Shown piece after piece: positions 1 to 10,443 of a stretch of 64,000 nt of DNA. The notes beneath the pieces were generated by a model. The model saw nothing but the letters and a program-made list of their open reading frames with translations. It was not told the DNA's origin and searched no databases. Source of the stretch: Thuidium tamariscinum (lineage: Eukaryota > Streptophyta > Bryopsida > Hypnales > Thuidiaceae); assembly GCA_947034885.2 (NCBI GenBank), contig OX344758.2:18131067-18195066 (forward strand), given 5' to 3'. The translations under genes were made by a program, and so were the position numbers. Position 1 is the first letter of the stretch, and each line of letters begins with the position of its first letter.

Positions 1-411
1 ACGACGTCGCCATGAATTAATGATCTGACAGGTAAGTTGACGAACATCAAAATTCAAAACATTGGTAGTAGCAGCCATCCACGCTTGCCAGTCATCCATC
101 CTTGTCAGTGACATCAATGCGTCCACGTGTCATCAATCTCAACCGTAGATCAAAATTGTAATCGACGGCTCATGTTTCATCTGCGACCCCCCCATAGTAC
201 TCACAGTATTCATAGTACACGTAGTACTGACAGGCCGAAAAGCAAAAACGCAACAAATAGGACAAGTGTTTCTTGCAATCACCCATACATATCTATTTCC
301 AAAATGACAACAAATTGAGTAATGAGCAACAAGGCTTGAAAGGTTACAAGCCCGTCTTTTTAGGGTTAAAATAAAAAAATTATACCCATCACTCACTTGA
401 TACCTTAAACT
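1..411. other. Left edge, no gene
   Basis: No coding region is supported here. The stretch around 196-231 has several AGTACT/AGTAC motifs like those that fill 57-64 kb, and 248-284 is the end of a terminal-inverted-repeat element listed separately. Short open frames on both strands show no recognisable protein. Confidence 0.5.
248..284. repeat. Right end of a GGGTGA-family TIR element
   Basis: Read on the minus strand from 284, this segment starts GGGTGATTGCAAGAAACAC and continues with TTGTCCTATTTGTTGCG. It matches the terminal inverted repeats of the elements at 50426-51148 and 54525-55256. The matching left end is not in the window, so only one terminus of this copy is seen. Confidence 0.6.
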
Positions 412-635
412 TTAAACAACAAGGGAGACGTTTTTGTGTCTGATGAACAACAAAGAATCTTCCCTTGTAAAACAAAAGTACAACTATTCATCTTTGATAT
501 TAGGGATTGGAAGGAGAGACCTTCTAGAATACTTCGACTTCTAATGAATATATTTGGCTTATTCAAAGTAGATGATGTCATGTGGTATCAAAATGCATGA
601 TTTCGACGCCCATCAATTCATCATTCAAGGGTTAA
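412..635 (+). repeat. 224-bp TTAA-ended repeat, family B copy 1
   Basis: The sequence runs from a TTAA to a TTAA, with a CAAGGGTTAA right end. It shares most of its length with copies beginning at 632, at 39702-39873 and, inverted, at 48400-48617. A shared core reads roughly gatgacaaagaatctttc, then a run ending in gatcttctacaatactttgac. No coding capacity. It behaves like a small non-autonomous element with TTAA targets, which is inference from the ends and copy number. Confidence 0.65.
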
Positions 636-1236
636 ATGACAAGGTGAACATTTTGTGTCTTATTGGATGACAAAGAATCTTTCTTTGTAGGACAAAACTC
701 AAAGTCACAGAACTCACAGTAGTGCAACTATTCATCCTTGGTATTAGGAGTTGAAAAGGGAGATCTTCTACAATACTTTGACTTCCAATGAATGAGTATA
801 ATTGGCTTATTCAACGTACAGTGGAAACACCCAAAACCGTCCAAATAAGGAATTTAGCATAGTTGGAGGCAAAGTTTTCTAATAATGATATTTTTGTAGT
901 ATTAGTGATTGAAAATCATGAATATTAAAAAAAAAATTAGATTTTTCGGACACAGTATGTAATTTCTACAAATTTTCAAAGTGTTGGCTCCCTAGACTTG
1001 CGGAACTGTCATGTAGCTGCCCCCAAAATTGAACCCTGCGAAAATCAGCACTGAGCCAATCAGATTTTCTTATGTGTCCTTCAATTATGTCAGCAAATTA
1101 CAATCACACATGTGGCAAACACATTAACTACACTCTAGGGACATATTTGGGTGAATCTATGGTCCACTGATAGGAACAGGTGTGGGAATGGGTGTTTTGC
1201 CATTAGATGATGTCACACGGTATGAATGCACGCAAG
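632..1236 (+). repeat. Family B copy 2, interrupted by a mariner-type MITE
   Basis: This copy starts at the TTAA that ends copy 1 and follows it closely to about 818. It is then broken by the element at 819-1203 and resumes at about 1204 with the same gatgatgtca sequence that follows the homologous point in copy 1. The end after about 1236 is no longer recognisable. Confidence 0.65.
819..1203 (+). mobile_element. TA-flanked MITE (mariner/Stowaway-like), copy A1
   Basis: A 385-bp insertion bounded by TA on both sides (817-818 and 1204-1205). The left end reads CAGTGGAAACACCC and the right end, reverse-complemented, ATGGCAAAACACCC, giving a short terminal inverted repeat. The empty site is visible in family B copy 1, so the boundaries and the TA duplication are read directly. 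A diverged second copy is at 16403-16740. TA duplication and CAGT-type ends are typical of Tc1/mariner-derived MITEs. No coding capacity. Confidence 0.75.
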
Positions 1237-1719
1237 AAGCAGGGCTTCTGCGACTTCGTCCCACACGGACATCGGTGCCTGCGGGCGATGTATCGGCGTC
1301 ACCTCCTCGATCGTCGTTCTCACATCGCCAAGCGTAGACCTATCTTCAACTGGTCTCGATCTCAGCAGTGCCAGTCCCAGCTAACTCGCGCGCAGATAGC
1401 ACGCGAATCCAATTAATTGTCATCACCTTCCGGATTCAATCAACTATCGTCACCTGGCTTCTTGAGACCAACGCAACCACCTCGATCTACCTCACGGCGC
1501 TACCAGTCAGGACAAAGCAGTCACTGATGATGACTTGCCAGAGACCCAACGATGTGAGGGAATTCGAATCCTTGAGGAATTAATTCTCGGTCGATGTTGA
1601 TACCGACCAAGAGGATTTGGCACCAAAGCGACGTTCCTGTCGCAGCAGTCATGCAGCAGAGAATTCGAAGTCAGCAGCCCAAATGATTTTCACTGTGGAC
1701 CAACGAGCTGAGATCGATA
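1237..1719. other. No gene recognised
   Basis: Moderately GC-rich sequence with short open frames only. It directly precedes the transposase remnant and may be its decayed 5' part, but I cannot align it to anything. Confidence 0.4.
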
Positions 1720-2760
1720 TTGCAGGCGGACATTAATTGCAGCTGTTGAGGCCGGGGACAGCTTGAAATCGGGCATCCAGGTGTTTCAATATACGCTCCA
1801 CCTCCTTACGAAATCATTTGTATGTATGGTTTTACAGTGCTCAGGATTCATAGAAAGCCAGGCCAGGGGCTCGAACTTCTAAGTTGGTCTGAAGAGTATG
1901 AGTCAGAACAAAACATTGGAAAATGCAAGATTTGGGCTGGTCTGTTACTCCAGGGCAGTTACGCTTGAAGGTTGCAGGAATAGTCCGGGATCGGCCGCAT
2001 CCAGCTCCTAACGCTATTCCGGGGTCTGTCTGGCTACGCTGCTTTCGTGAAAGGCACCTCAACTTAAGCCTTAGAACTCCTCAGGGTTTAGAAGATAAGT
2101 GGCCGGGCACGTAGTTTGTACCTGGAGAATGTGGTTATTATTTACAATAACCTCGACACCCTAAATACTGAACATGCTTATGCCCTCGATCACATTTAGA
2201 ATCGTCATATATGAAACGGAGGCACAAGCCAGTAGAATATTAAATGGTAGCAGAACTTTAGTATTCGCAAAATGTAGTTTACGGTCAGTGCACTCAACCA
2301 TTCCTGATCAATGGGAATGGTAGTTGAGTGTTCTTTCTTGTGTGAATGGTGCCAACGGTTTCATCCCCCGTTTCTAAATTTTCCATGGCAAGCGCATAGG
2401 AAGGAATTATATTGCCTGGGGTCACCATGGCGATGCAACCTAAGCGTGGATGATGGGCTTCTTATTTCCTTCATGGATTGCACACTTTCTCAAGGCCTTG
2501 GTTAATAGAGGTGGGATTTCATCTACAAATCAACACCTACTGATTTTAGACGGGCACAAATTGCACGTAACTTTCGACGTCGTCTATAAGACATCCAAGG
2601 CAAGAGGCTTGGATGTCTTGACATTATCGTCACGTACACCACATTTGTTACAACCTCTCGATGTGAGCATTTTCCGACCCTTTCAAATGTGCATTTCGTG
2701 GCTGTCGAGATCCGTGGACCTTGCAGAATCAACGATGAGAAGGGTTAGAGGTTGAGTAGG
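1720..2760 (+). pseudogene. Decayed pogo/CENP-B-type transposase (DDE_1)
   Basis: Remains of a Tc1/mariner-superfamily pogo-like transposase, broken by stops and frame changes. About 1923-2114 encodes a CENP-B-like DNA-binding segment with GWSVTPGQLRLKVA and a later RHLNLSLRTPQGLE. The weak stretch 2115-2300 still shows a LENVVxxYNNLDTL-like piece. About 2450-2755 encodes the end of a DDE_1 catalytic domain, with GGISSTNQHLLILDGHKLH and a TPHLLQPLDVSIFRPF block, both characteristic of this family. No continuous frame joins the parts, so it is not functional. Terminal repeats were not identified. Confidence 0.75.
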
Positions 2761-3633
2761 AAGCCCTTGAGAACCCTTTTCACACTACACATTGTTACAC
2801 TTATTGGGTTAACAAAATTTTGTTAATATAAAGAACTGCAAATCAAAGATCACTCCACATGTATTTTATTCAACTCATTATTGGAAAAAAGATACCTTAG
2901 ACGTGGACAAAGCAAAACCAGGGAGCAAATCGAAACCAGGTGCATCCGGCCAGGTACAGATCGAAACCATGAGAATCTAAAAACGAGTTAAACGACCTCA
3001 AGCAAACAGACGGTGTCATCAGACTCCATCACTAACCTAAAGCCATCAGACTCGAGATGCACGAAGAACGCTGCAATTTCCCATTTCTGGTCGTCAGGAC
3101 TGCTGGAGGTTCCAAAGATGGGAAAAGCTGAGGTTGCTGCCCTGAAGGCTTCAAAGGAATTCTGACGACAATCCGGGAACCAATGTGGTCGCGCTTATGG
3201 TTGTGCAACGAGCCGAATGCGGGGTCCAGCCAAAGGGGGATGTGAAAAAAAGAAACCCTATTTTGTGCTTGATTAATCTCTTTTCTACACACCTCTCCCT
3301 AGCTTGCGGGGGTGGAGTCGAGTGAATGTAAAAAAAAGACCCCCTATTTTGTGCTTGATTAATCTCCTTTCTATACACCAATCCTAACTAATTTTGGGCC
3401 TCTGATTGCTAATGTAAACTCCAAATTTGCAAATTCTATCATGTTTGGAAAATAAAAGTTCTTGTGTTTTCCCCAGGGGTAAAATGCACGAGAAATTTGG
3501 CTCCACATTCGGCTTGTTGCAGAAGTATAAGCACGACCCCTCAAAGTGGTCCAGCAAGAGGGGAGATAATGGGGGGAAGAACATCATTCACCTCCTTACT
3601 TTTGAACACGGACGAGCTGTTTACCTCTGCCAA
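2761..3633 (-). pseudogene. Degenerate linker remnant 3' of the kinase, with insertion
   Basis: Downstream of the second kinase unit's stop the homology to the interkinase linker continues. About 3562-3633 still resembles the SSVFKGNEVDDVL part. Then about 390 bp of unrelated sequence intervenes, and 3173 downward resumes with DCRQNSFEAFRAATSAFP, matching DCRRDFGTYETFKTALSTFP of the intact linker. The inserted part contains a 51-bp sequence present twice (3242-3292 and 3328-3379, 86 bp apart). The segment most likely represents exon sequence lost after the nonsense change at 3636. It may be transcribed as 3' UTR. Confidence 0.55.
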
Positions 3634-5671
3634 TCACCTTGATCCATCTGATAGTGCATCTGATAGTGTATGATCAAACCTTGCTTCTAAGCCTTCCGGG
3701 GTAATGTCACCTGCAAGCAACAAAATCCAAAGTTACTCTTCAAACTATCCAAGGTCTTGCTAAATAATCATACAGATTACTGTTTACAAGATCTAACAAC
3801 CCCGCTTAAGGATCACTAGTAACCAAATATGGCTACAAAGCCAACAGCAAAGGACACATGCACCTTCAGAAAACGTTATATAACTTACCTCTCATTAACA
3901 AATACTTCAAGTACTGAAGTGTTGAACAAATGGTGGGAAAAGAAGGACGTTGTTTGGCATTGCTAGTCCAACACTCCTCAATCAAAGTCTTCAACATGGC
4001 GGGACAATCAATGGGCAATTCAGGACGTTCACCCTTCAATACCAATTGCTTTATTTTCCTTTGCTTCCACTCATCTTTGAAAGGTACTTCCCCAGTCAAA
4101 ATTTCATAACACACCATTGCAAAACTATACACGTCACACTTGAATTTGTAATTCAAAAGGTCACTTCTTTCAAGACGTTCTGGACCGTCCATACCTAATT
4201 CAGGAGCCATCTTGATCAATTCAGGAGCCATCCATCGAACGGTACCTTCATTGTAAGTCATGATGGAAAATGTGGCAATTCGCTCCTTAATCTTGGAGAG
4301 ACCAAAGTCCGCCACTTTGGCCTGCAAATTTCCAATCTCCAATTCAGTAGCTCTCACCATCTTTATGAGAATGTTAGCAGACTTCAAATCCCTGTGGATG
4401 ATTCCTTTGCTATGAAGATAATTCACACCTTCAGCAATTTGAAGCATCAAGTTCAAGGATTCGGAAATGGAGAATGGAGGAGAACCTCTACGCTCCACAT
4501 ATCTTCCATGCATCAAGCCACGCAAATCTCCATCCATTAAATCCAGGATAATGGAACAACTCCTCTTGCTCATCGCACAAGCAAATATGGAGATGACGTT
4601 AGGATGGCGCAATTGGGAGAGGATTTCCAATTCCCTCAAGAAGAAATCGTTTTCTACACCAAAGAATGTCTTCTTGGCCATTGGAAATCCTAGCCACATC
4701 ACCTTGTATACAGAAGCAAAGGCACCCCTCCCCAACAGCTCTGCAAATGTATCTGATTCCACCCAATCAAACAGTTTGCCAAGAATGTTGCCCTCATCAC
4801 AAATTGGGTTGGGATGAACACTCGAAAGTCTTTGAAGAAGATACTTTGCTAGATTTGAAGAATCTGATGCTAATGTCACTTTCCTGAGTAAATGCTTCTT
4901 ATCCACAACAGCCTTCGGCTTGACCATTTCAACTTCAGCTTTGAAAAGGTTATCCACATCAACCAAAGTGAGGCCTTGCTGCATTGCTGCACATTCGCCT
5001 TCCAAAAACAAAGCCTTGCACAACTCCAAATTAAATCCCAGAGATGATACATACTCTGCCACATCTATAAGTTTCACTGCAGCTTCCATCCAGGTAGCCA
5101 TTGAACATCCAGCAACAAAGTACTCAATTTGCTTTCCCAAAGTCAACAAGAGCTTGAAGATTCCAACCCACTTGGTAACATTCCAAGAAGAATCAGGACC
5201 ACAATGATTGGAACGGGATACCTTGAAGAACAACCTTGCAACTTGAACCACCACTTCAAGTTTATCAACAAGATATCCACATTGCTCGTGGTTAAAATTT
5301 AGAGGGGGCATCTTCTTCACTGCCTCGATACAACCTCGCAAAAGCTTCAAGTGGAAGTCGAGACTGTCCATGTCACCAGCGTTAACTTCTGCACAGATTC
5401 AAATGTATATTGTAGGATTAAGCACCAGGATTTATATTGAAAGCAAACTATAATCATCAACTGGATTAATTACTAGGCAAACTAATAGGTCAATTATTTT
5501 ACACAAATTTAGTATATTGGCCTTGCCAAGCACAATCATAGATTTAAGACCGGTTCAATCCAATAAGCATGACTAAAAAGACTGGATGTAGCTTTGAATG
5601 GAACGTGCATTACCCTCTTCTGTCTTGGGATGTAGGCCAGTAGGATCATTCATAGTCTCCAACTCTTCCAT
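3634..5671 (-). CDS. Protein kinase unit B (second half of tandem kinase, or a separate gene)
   Basis: Probable Ser/Thr (Tyr-kinase-like/Raf-like fold) protein kinase. Exons on the minus strand: 5671-5614, 5388-3889, 3710-3634; introns are GT-AG and phase 1, giving 544 residues if the gene starts at the ATG at 5671. The large exon has a helical N-terminal region of about 210 residues I cannot assign to a named domain, then a kinase domain with a glycine loop GRGAFASV, the lysine in MAKKTFF, Glu in FLRELE, HRDLKSAN, ADFGLSK, RWMAPEL and a DVYSFAM segment, so it looks catalytically competent. The last exon begins GDITPEGLEARFDHT and stops early: the codon aligned with a Cys codon (TGC) in the neighbouring linker is TGA here. 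It is a close paralogue of unit A and shares its exon layout exactly. The first exon lies inside unit A's 3' linker exon in the same frame, so a fused protein is possible. Confidence 0.85.
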
Positions 5672-5901
5672 AGTGGGAAAAGTTGACAATGCTGTCTTGA
5701 AGGTTTCATAGGTGCCGAAATCCCGGCGACAATCGGCAGCAAGAACATCGTCCACCTCATTTCCTTTGAACACAGAAGAGGAAGGAACATCAACTTTCAC
5801 GGTGGAGACGCACGTGCTGTTTGCTACCTCTGCCAAGCACCCTGAACCTTCTGATAGGGTATGATCTAACCTTGCTTCGAAGCCTTCAGGAGTAATGTCA
5901 C
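5614..5901 (-). CDS. In-frame linker exon between the two kinase units
   Basis: A 288-bp exon (96 codons) with a clear acceptor before 5901 and a donor after 5614, phase 1 at both ends. It starts with GDITPEGFEARLDHTLSEG, continues through DCRRDFGTYETFKTAL and ends MEELETMNDPTGLHPKTEE. If it is spliced onto unit A's large exon (ending 6100) and onto unit B's large exon (starting 5388), both joins keep the frame. Without the second splice the frame runs on to a stop at 5573-5575, giving unit A its own C-terminus. The ATG at 5671 inside this exon is in frame and matches unit A's first exon, so it could also start unit B. Confidence 0.65.
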
Positions 5902-6099
5902 CTGCAGGAATCAAAATCGACAGTTACTCATTAAACTAACCAAGTCATTGCTAAATGATCATAAAGATTACTGTTTAGATGCTTTGACAAAAACCCAGAG
6001 ATCACTAGTATTCAAATATACTAACAAATCCAATTTTGAAGGACATATGCACTTTGGGCAAAATATAATTGATACTTCATAAAACAAAAAGAAACTTAC

Positions 6100-7833
6100 C
6101 TCTCATGAACATATACTTCAAGTATTGAAGTGTTGAGCAGATAGTGTCAAAAGTTGGACGCTCTTTGGGATTGCCATTCCAACATTTCTCAATCAAAGCC
6201 TTAAGCGATGCCGGACAATCAGTAGGCAATTCAGGGCGCTCACCATTCAATGCCAACTGCTTTATTTTCCTTGATAACGACTCATTTTTGAAAGGTACTT
6301 CCCCAGTCAAAATTTCATAGCACACCATCGCAAAACTATACACGTCAGATTGGAATTTGTAATTCAAATTGCCTTTGCTCCTTGCAAGGTATTCTGGATT
6401 CAGCTCAGGAGCCATCCACCGATCGGTACCTTGATTGTATGTCATGCAGGAATCTGTGGCAATTCGCTTCTTGATCTTGGAGAGACCAAAGTCCACCACT
6501 TTTGCTTGCAAATACCCAGCCTCCAATTCAGCAGCTCTCACCATCTTCACAAGAATGTTCATGGACTTCAAATCCCTGTGGATGATTCCTTTGCTATGAA
6601 GGTAATTCACACCTTCAGCAATTTGAAGCATCAAGTCCAAGGATTCGAAAATGGAGAATGGAGGAGAACCACTGCGTTGCTCACATCTGCTTTGGATCAA
6701 AATATAAAGATCAACATCCATTAATTCCATGATAATGGAACAATTCCCCTTGTTCATTGTACTAGCAAACATGGAAGTGATGTTGGGATGGCACAATTGG
6801 GAGAGGATTTCCAATTCCCTCAAGAAGAATCCGTTTTTTACACCAAAGAATATCTTCTGGGCCACTGGGATTCCCAACCACATCACCTTGTATACAGAAG
6901 CTGAGGCACCCTCCCCCAACCGCCGTGCACGCGTATCTGATACCACCCAAGCAAACAATTTGCCAATAATGTTGCCCTCATCACAAATTGGGTTGGGATG
7001 AACACTCAAAAGTCTTCGAAGAAGATACTTTGCCAGATCTGAAGAATCCAATGCTAATGTCACTTTCCTGAGTAAATGCTCCTTATCCACAATGGCCTTC
7101 AGCCTCACCACTTCAACTTCAGCTTTGTTAAGGTTATCCACATCATCCAAAGTGAGGCCTTGCTGCATTGCTGCACATTCGCCTTCCAAGAACAAAGCCT
7201 TGCACAACTCCAAATTAAACCCCAGAGATGATACATACTCTACCACATTTGATAATGTCATTGCAACTTCCACCCAGGCAGGTTTCGAGCATTCAACAAA
7301 GAAGTCCTCAATTCGCTTTCCCAAAGCCAACAAGAGCTTGAAGATTCCGACCCACTTGGTAACATTCCAAGAAGAATCAGGACCACAATGATTGGAACGG
7401 GATACCTTGAAGAACGACCTTGCAACTTGAACCACCGCTTCAAGTTTATCAACAAGATATCCACATTGCTCTTGGTTGAAATTTGGAAGGGGCATCTTCT
7501 TCACTGCCTCAAGACAACCTTGCGAAAGTTTCAAGCGTATCTTAAGAACCTTCATTGCACCAGCGTTAACTTCTGCACGCATTCAATCGCATTTTGTAGG
7601 ATTAAGCACCGGTGTATACATTAAAAGCAAAGCATAATCATCAACTGGATTAGATCCATTCTTTACTCCGCAAATTGATATAGTGCATTAATCTTACGAA
7701 CCATGTAAATTTAAAAACGTCTGAAAAAGAAAAACTGAATTGACAAGATGTTGCAAGAAATGGTAGGAGTATTACCCTCTCCTGTTCCGGGAAGTACGCC
7801 AGAGGAACCATTCATAGGCTTCGGCTCTTCCAT
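6100..7833 (-). CDS. Protein kinase unit A
   Basis: Probable Ser/Thr protein kinase, first unit of the pair. Exons on the minus strand: 7833-7776 (58 bp, starting MEEPKPMNGSSGVLPGTGE) and 7572-6100, then the linker exon 5901-5614. An in-frame stop just upstream of 7833 supports this start. The ATG at 7582 lies across the intron's acceptor and is not the start. After roughly 235 residues of predicted helix-rich sequence of unknown family comes the kinase domain: GEGASASV loop, VAQK lysine, FLRELE glutamate, HRDLKSMN, VDFGLSK, DRWMAPEL, DVYSFAM. The key catalytic residues are present. The N-terminal helical part recalls helical bundles in front of MLKL-type kinases, but that is only an impression. 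Unit B downstream is a tandem duplicate with identical exon phases. Confidence 0.85.
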
Positions 7834-10443
7834 GATCCAGAAAAGCTCCGAAATCTAGGCATGAAAATAGTCCCCTAAGCTAAAGTGTAGGTGCACCCCT
7901 TACCAACCTGTACAACACGATAAAGCTGGTCACCAATACTGAAGAAAGAACGACGAACCACAACAACCCAGACTCAGATATACCACAGGTGCTAACAAAA
8001 GTTCTATCATCGTGTCCTCATACAATGGAAAGCAAGTCAGACCTGTAATATGTAACCGACTGAAACGAGTATTCACATCTATATGACGGGCACACAGCAT
8101 TGCAGGAACCAAGTGCAAAAACGTGACATCAATGTTGATTTAAAGAACAACATGGAAGGGCACTTACTCAAAGAATTCATAGATTGTGAATAAGATCAAA
8201 AAAGAGTTCTGTAACAAGATTAACGTCCAGACTCTCACCACACGGTACCAAGGAGAGCAAGCACAGAGTTGTGCGGTAAACTTTGGTGTTGTGTCTGTTA
8301 CACCACAAAGTCCCAAATCAGTCTCCATAGTCCTACAGTCTGCACAAGTTTCAAAGTTTAACATTAATGATGAAGACATGAAAATCCTCACAAAACAAAT
8401 AGTAAAAGGAATTGAAAGCAAGGTCCTGAACAAAGCAAGTCTTCGCGACCAAAGATCCCCATTACGAGGAGCATTACCGCTGTCTGCTGGGCTATTCGAG
8501 AGTGCTACCAGTCATAGCCTGTCCATGATAGTGCTGTGAAAGACATCATTGCGTAATTCGGGAAATAGATGCGAAGTACAACTATCATTCTCAAAAGCCT
8601 GCCATACCTGCACACAGTGAGACTTGGTTAGAAGCTCGCATATCATTTCAACAGAACACGGAAGAAAGGAAAGCGATTCCACGAGCCATGTGGCCCCAAG
8701 TCGGTTTACGAATCGAAGGATACATTAAGAAATTGGTATTCTAAACACTATTGGCATGCATAAAAGAAGTAGGTGTCAATGCAATAAAGAATGCCGCTAT
8801 TTCCTAAAACCTGGTCATAGGTCCGCAGGTACCCAATAATCTTAAGAACAAGGCTCTGTTTCTATTTACTAATCTGCCACAAAGAAAATGGATCCATAAG
8901 GTAGGGTCACTTCACCAGAGGTTCAGCTGGTGTACACCCTTTATCAAATAGGAAAACCACTGTCCAAGAAGCAATTGACACCATCTACCGGCATAACTCT
9001 AAGCCTTCATAACTTTCGCATACGGGGTTCTTTGGTGCGATGGAATCCTCTTTCATTCGCCAACAGTATCATATGATAATCATTCAGTCTCATACTAAGA
9101 ACCACGCTCACCAAAATGGCGACGAAGATGCTCCAACATTAAACTGGGCAACTTTGGCTTAACACTTGACACCTTAACTTCAACCAGCTATGGTGACAGG
9201 ACGATAATCAACCCGAAAGAAGAGTAAGCACTGTTCCAGGTTTTCATGGTGTCAACAATCACCGAACGACATCAACAATTAATGATAACAATTTAGAATG
9301 AGCATGAGGGGGATGTCACGTACGATCAAAGAAGAGCGCCATGGCCAAAAGTTGATCGGTAGCTGAAGTCTCAAACACCAAACCGTTCCCCGACAAGGTC
9401 TAAAATTCTGCTCGACGCTTGCAGAGAAGAGTATCTAAGATTTGCTTAATTGAGGAGTAACAGATTCCAAAACGAAGGTGCCACAAACAACACCGTGGAG
9501 TGACCGGAGTCGCTCTGTAATGCAGATGTGCGTTACACTCGCAAACGTTAGCCCGATCGCAGTGAGAAAAAAAGTCAAGTGAAGGAAGGGACTAGGAAGA
9601 CGACGGTATTCATGCGAATTCAGATTTCAAGTAGAACAGTCCTTTGCCACAGACTTCGCATATTCCATTTAGAATTGTCGTTCTCTCTGATTTTTAATCC
9701 CCGATTCCATGTGAAATCAGTCCCCTGTTTCGAGCTCCTAGCATCCGACAGTAGCCCCTTGCTCTTTGTTCTTGAGCTCCATTCGAACTGTCGTTCATGC
9801 TTCATGGAATGGAGCGTGCCGATCAATCTAGCATTTATAAGTTGATTACTGCAGCTTCATCTAATTTTTCTCCAACTTTTCTCTTCTTCCGGTAGTCGGA
9901 AGGAAGGGATTTATATTCATGAACTTTCAGTGCGACTGTGTCGCTGGCGAGGATGTGACGCGTATCGAAGGCTTGGAATGGAAAGAGGTAAGCGCCTTGA
10001 GGTTATGTTCGAGGTGGTGGCATTGGCACTGGAGTGGGATGAATTAGAGATGGCCAGGCGTATCGAAAAATTTGTGGAAGAGGTGTTAGGGTTTAGGATT
10101 GCTTTAGAGCATTGGAACTTTTTGGAGGAAGCTTCCGACGGTAATAGGCATGGGATACTTGAATTGTTTCCGAGACCCCTTGTACGCTTCCTGCATAGTG
10201 CAACTGGAGTTCGAGGAAGGCCTAGTCTGCCTCGATCGTTTGGGATCCATTCTTTCCCCTTCCTTGTCGAAGTCAGAGCGTCGAGTATTACACTTTTCAA
10301 GAGTTCATGGTGGGTTTGATGTGATTGTGGTGAATTCTTCTTTGCGAGCTCACGGGCTTCCTCAAAGTTCTAATTCTGCGACTGGTTTGGTTTTGCTACA
10401 GCTTAGTCCGCTCTGCCCGTAACTCTGATGCTCTGAGAAGGTG
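7834..10443. other. Divergent intergenic region between the kinases and MED8
   Basis: This 2.6-kb stretch should hold the promoters and 5' leaders of the minus-strand kinase gene and plus-strand MED8. Several donor-like sites on the minus strand (for example near 7905, 8168 and 8605) could belong to non-coding leader exons of the kinase gene, but none can be proved. Open frames at 9930-10319 (plus, 129 codons) and 9917-10300 (minus) overlap, are unrecognised, and lie just upstream of MED8; the plus one could be an upstream frame in its leader. I see no conserved protein here. Confidence 0.4.

Noticed and set aside
7573..7582. ATG at 7582 as the start of kinase unit A
   Set aside because: It lies across the intron's acceptor site (the CAG before 7572). 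An exon starting at 7833 joins in phase, and the paralogue has the same structure.
9917..10319. Overlapping open frames of 127 and 129 codons on opposite strands
   Set aside because: Neither resembles a known protein, they overlap completely, and the region is better explained as MED8 promoter or leader.
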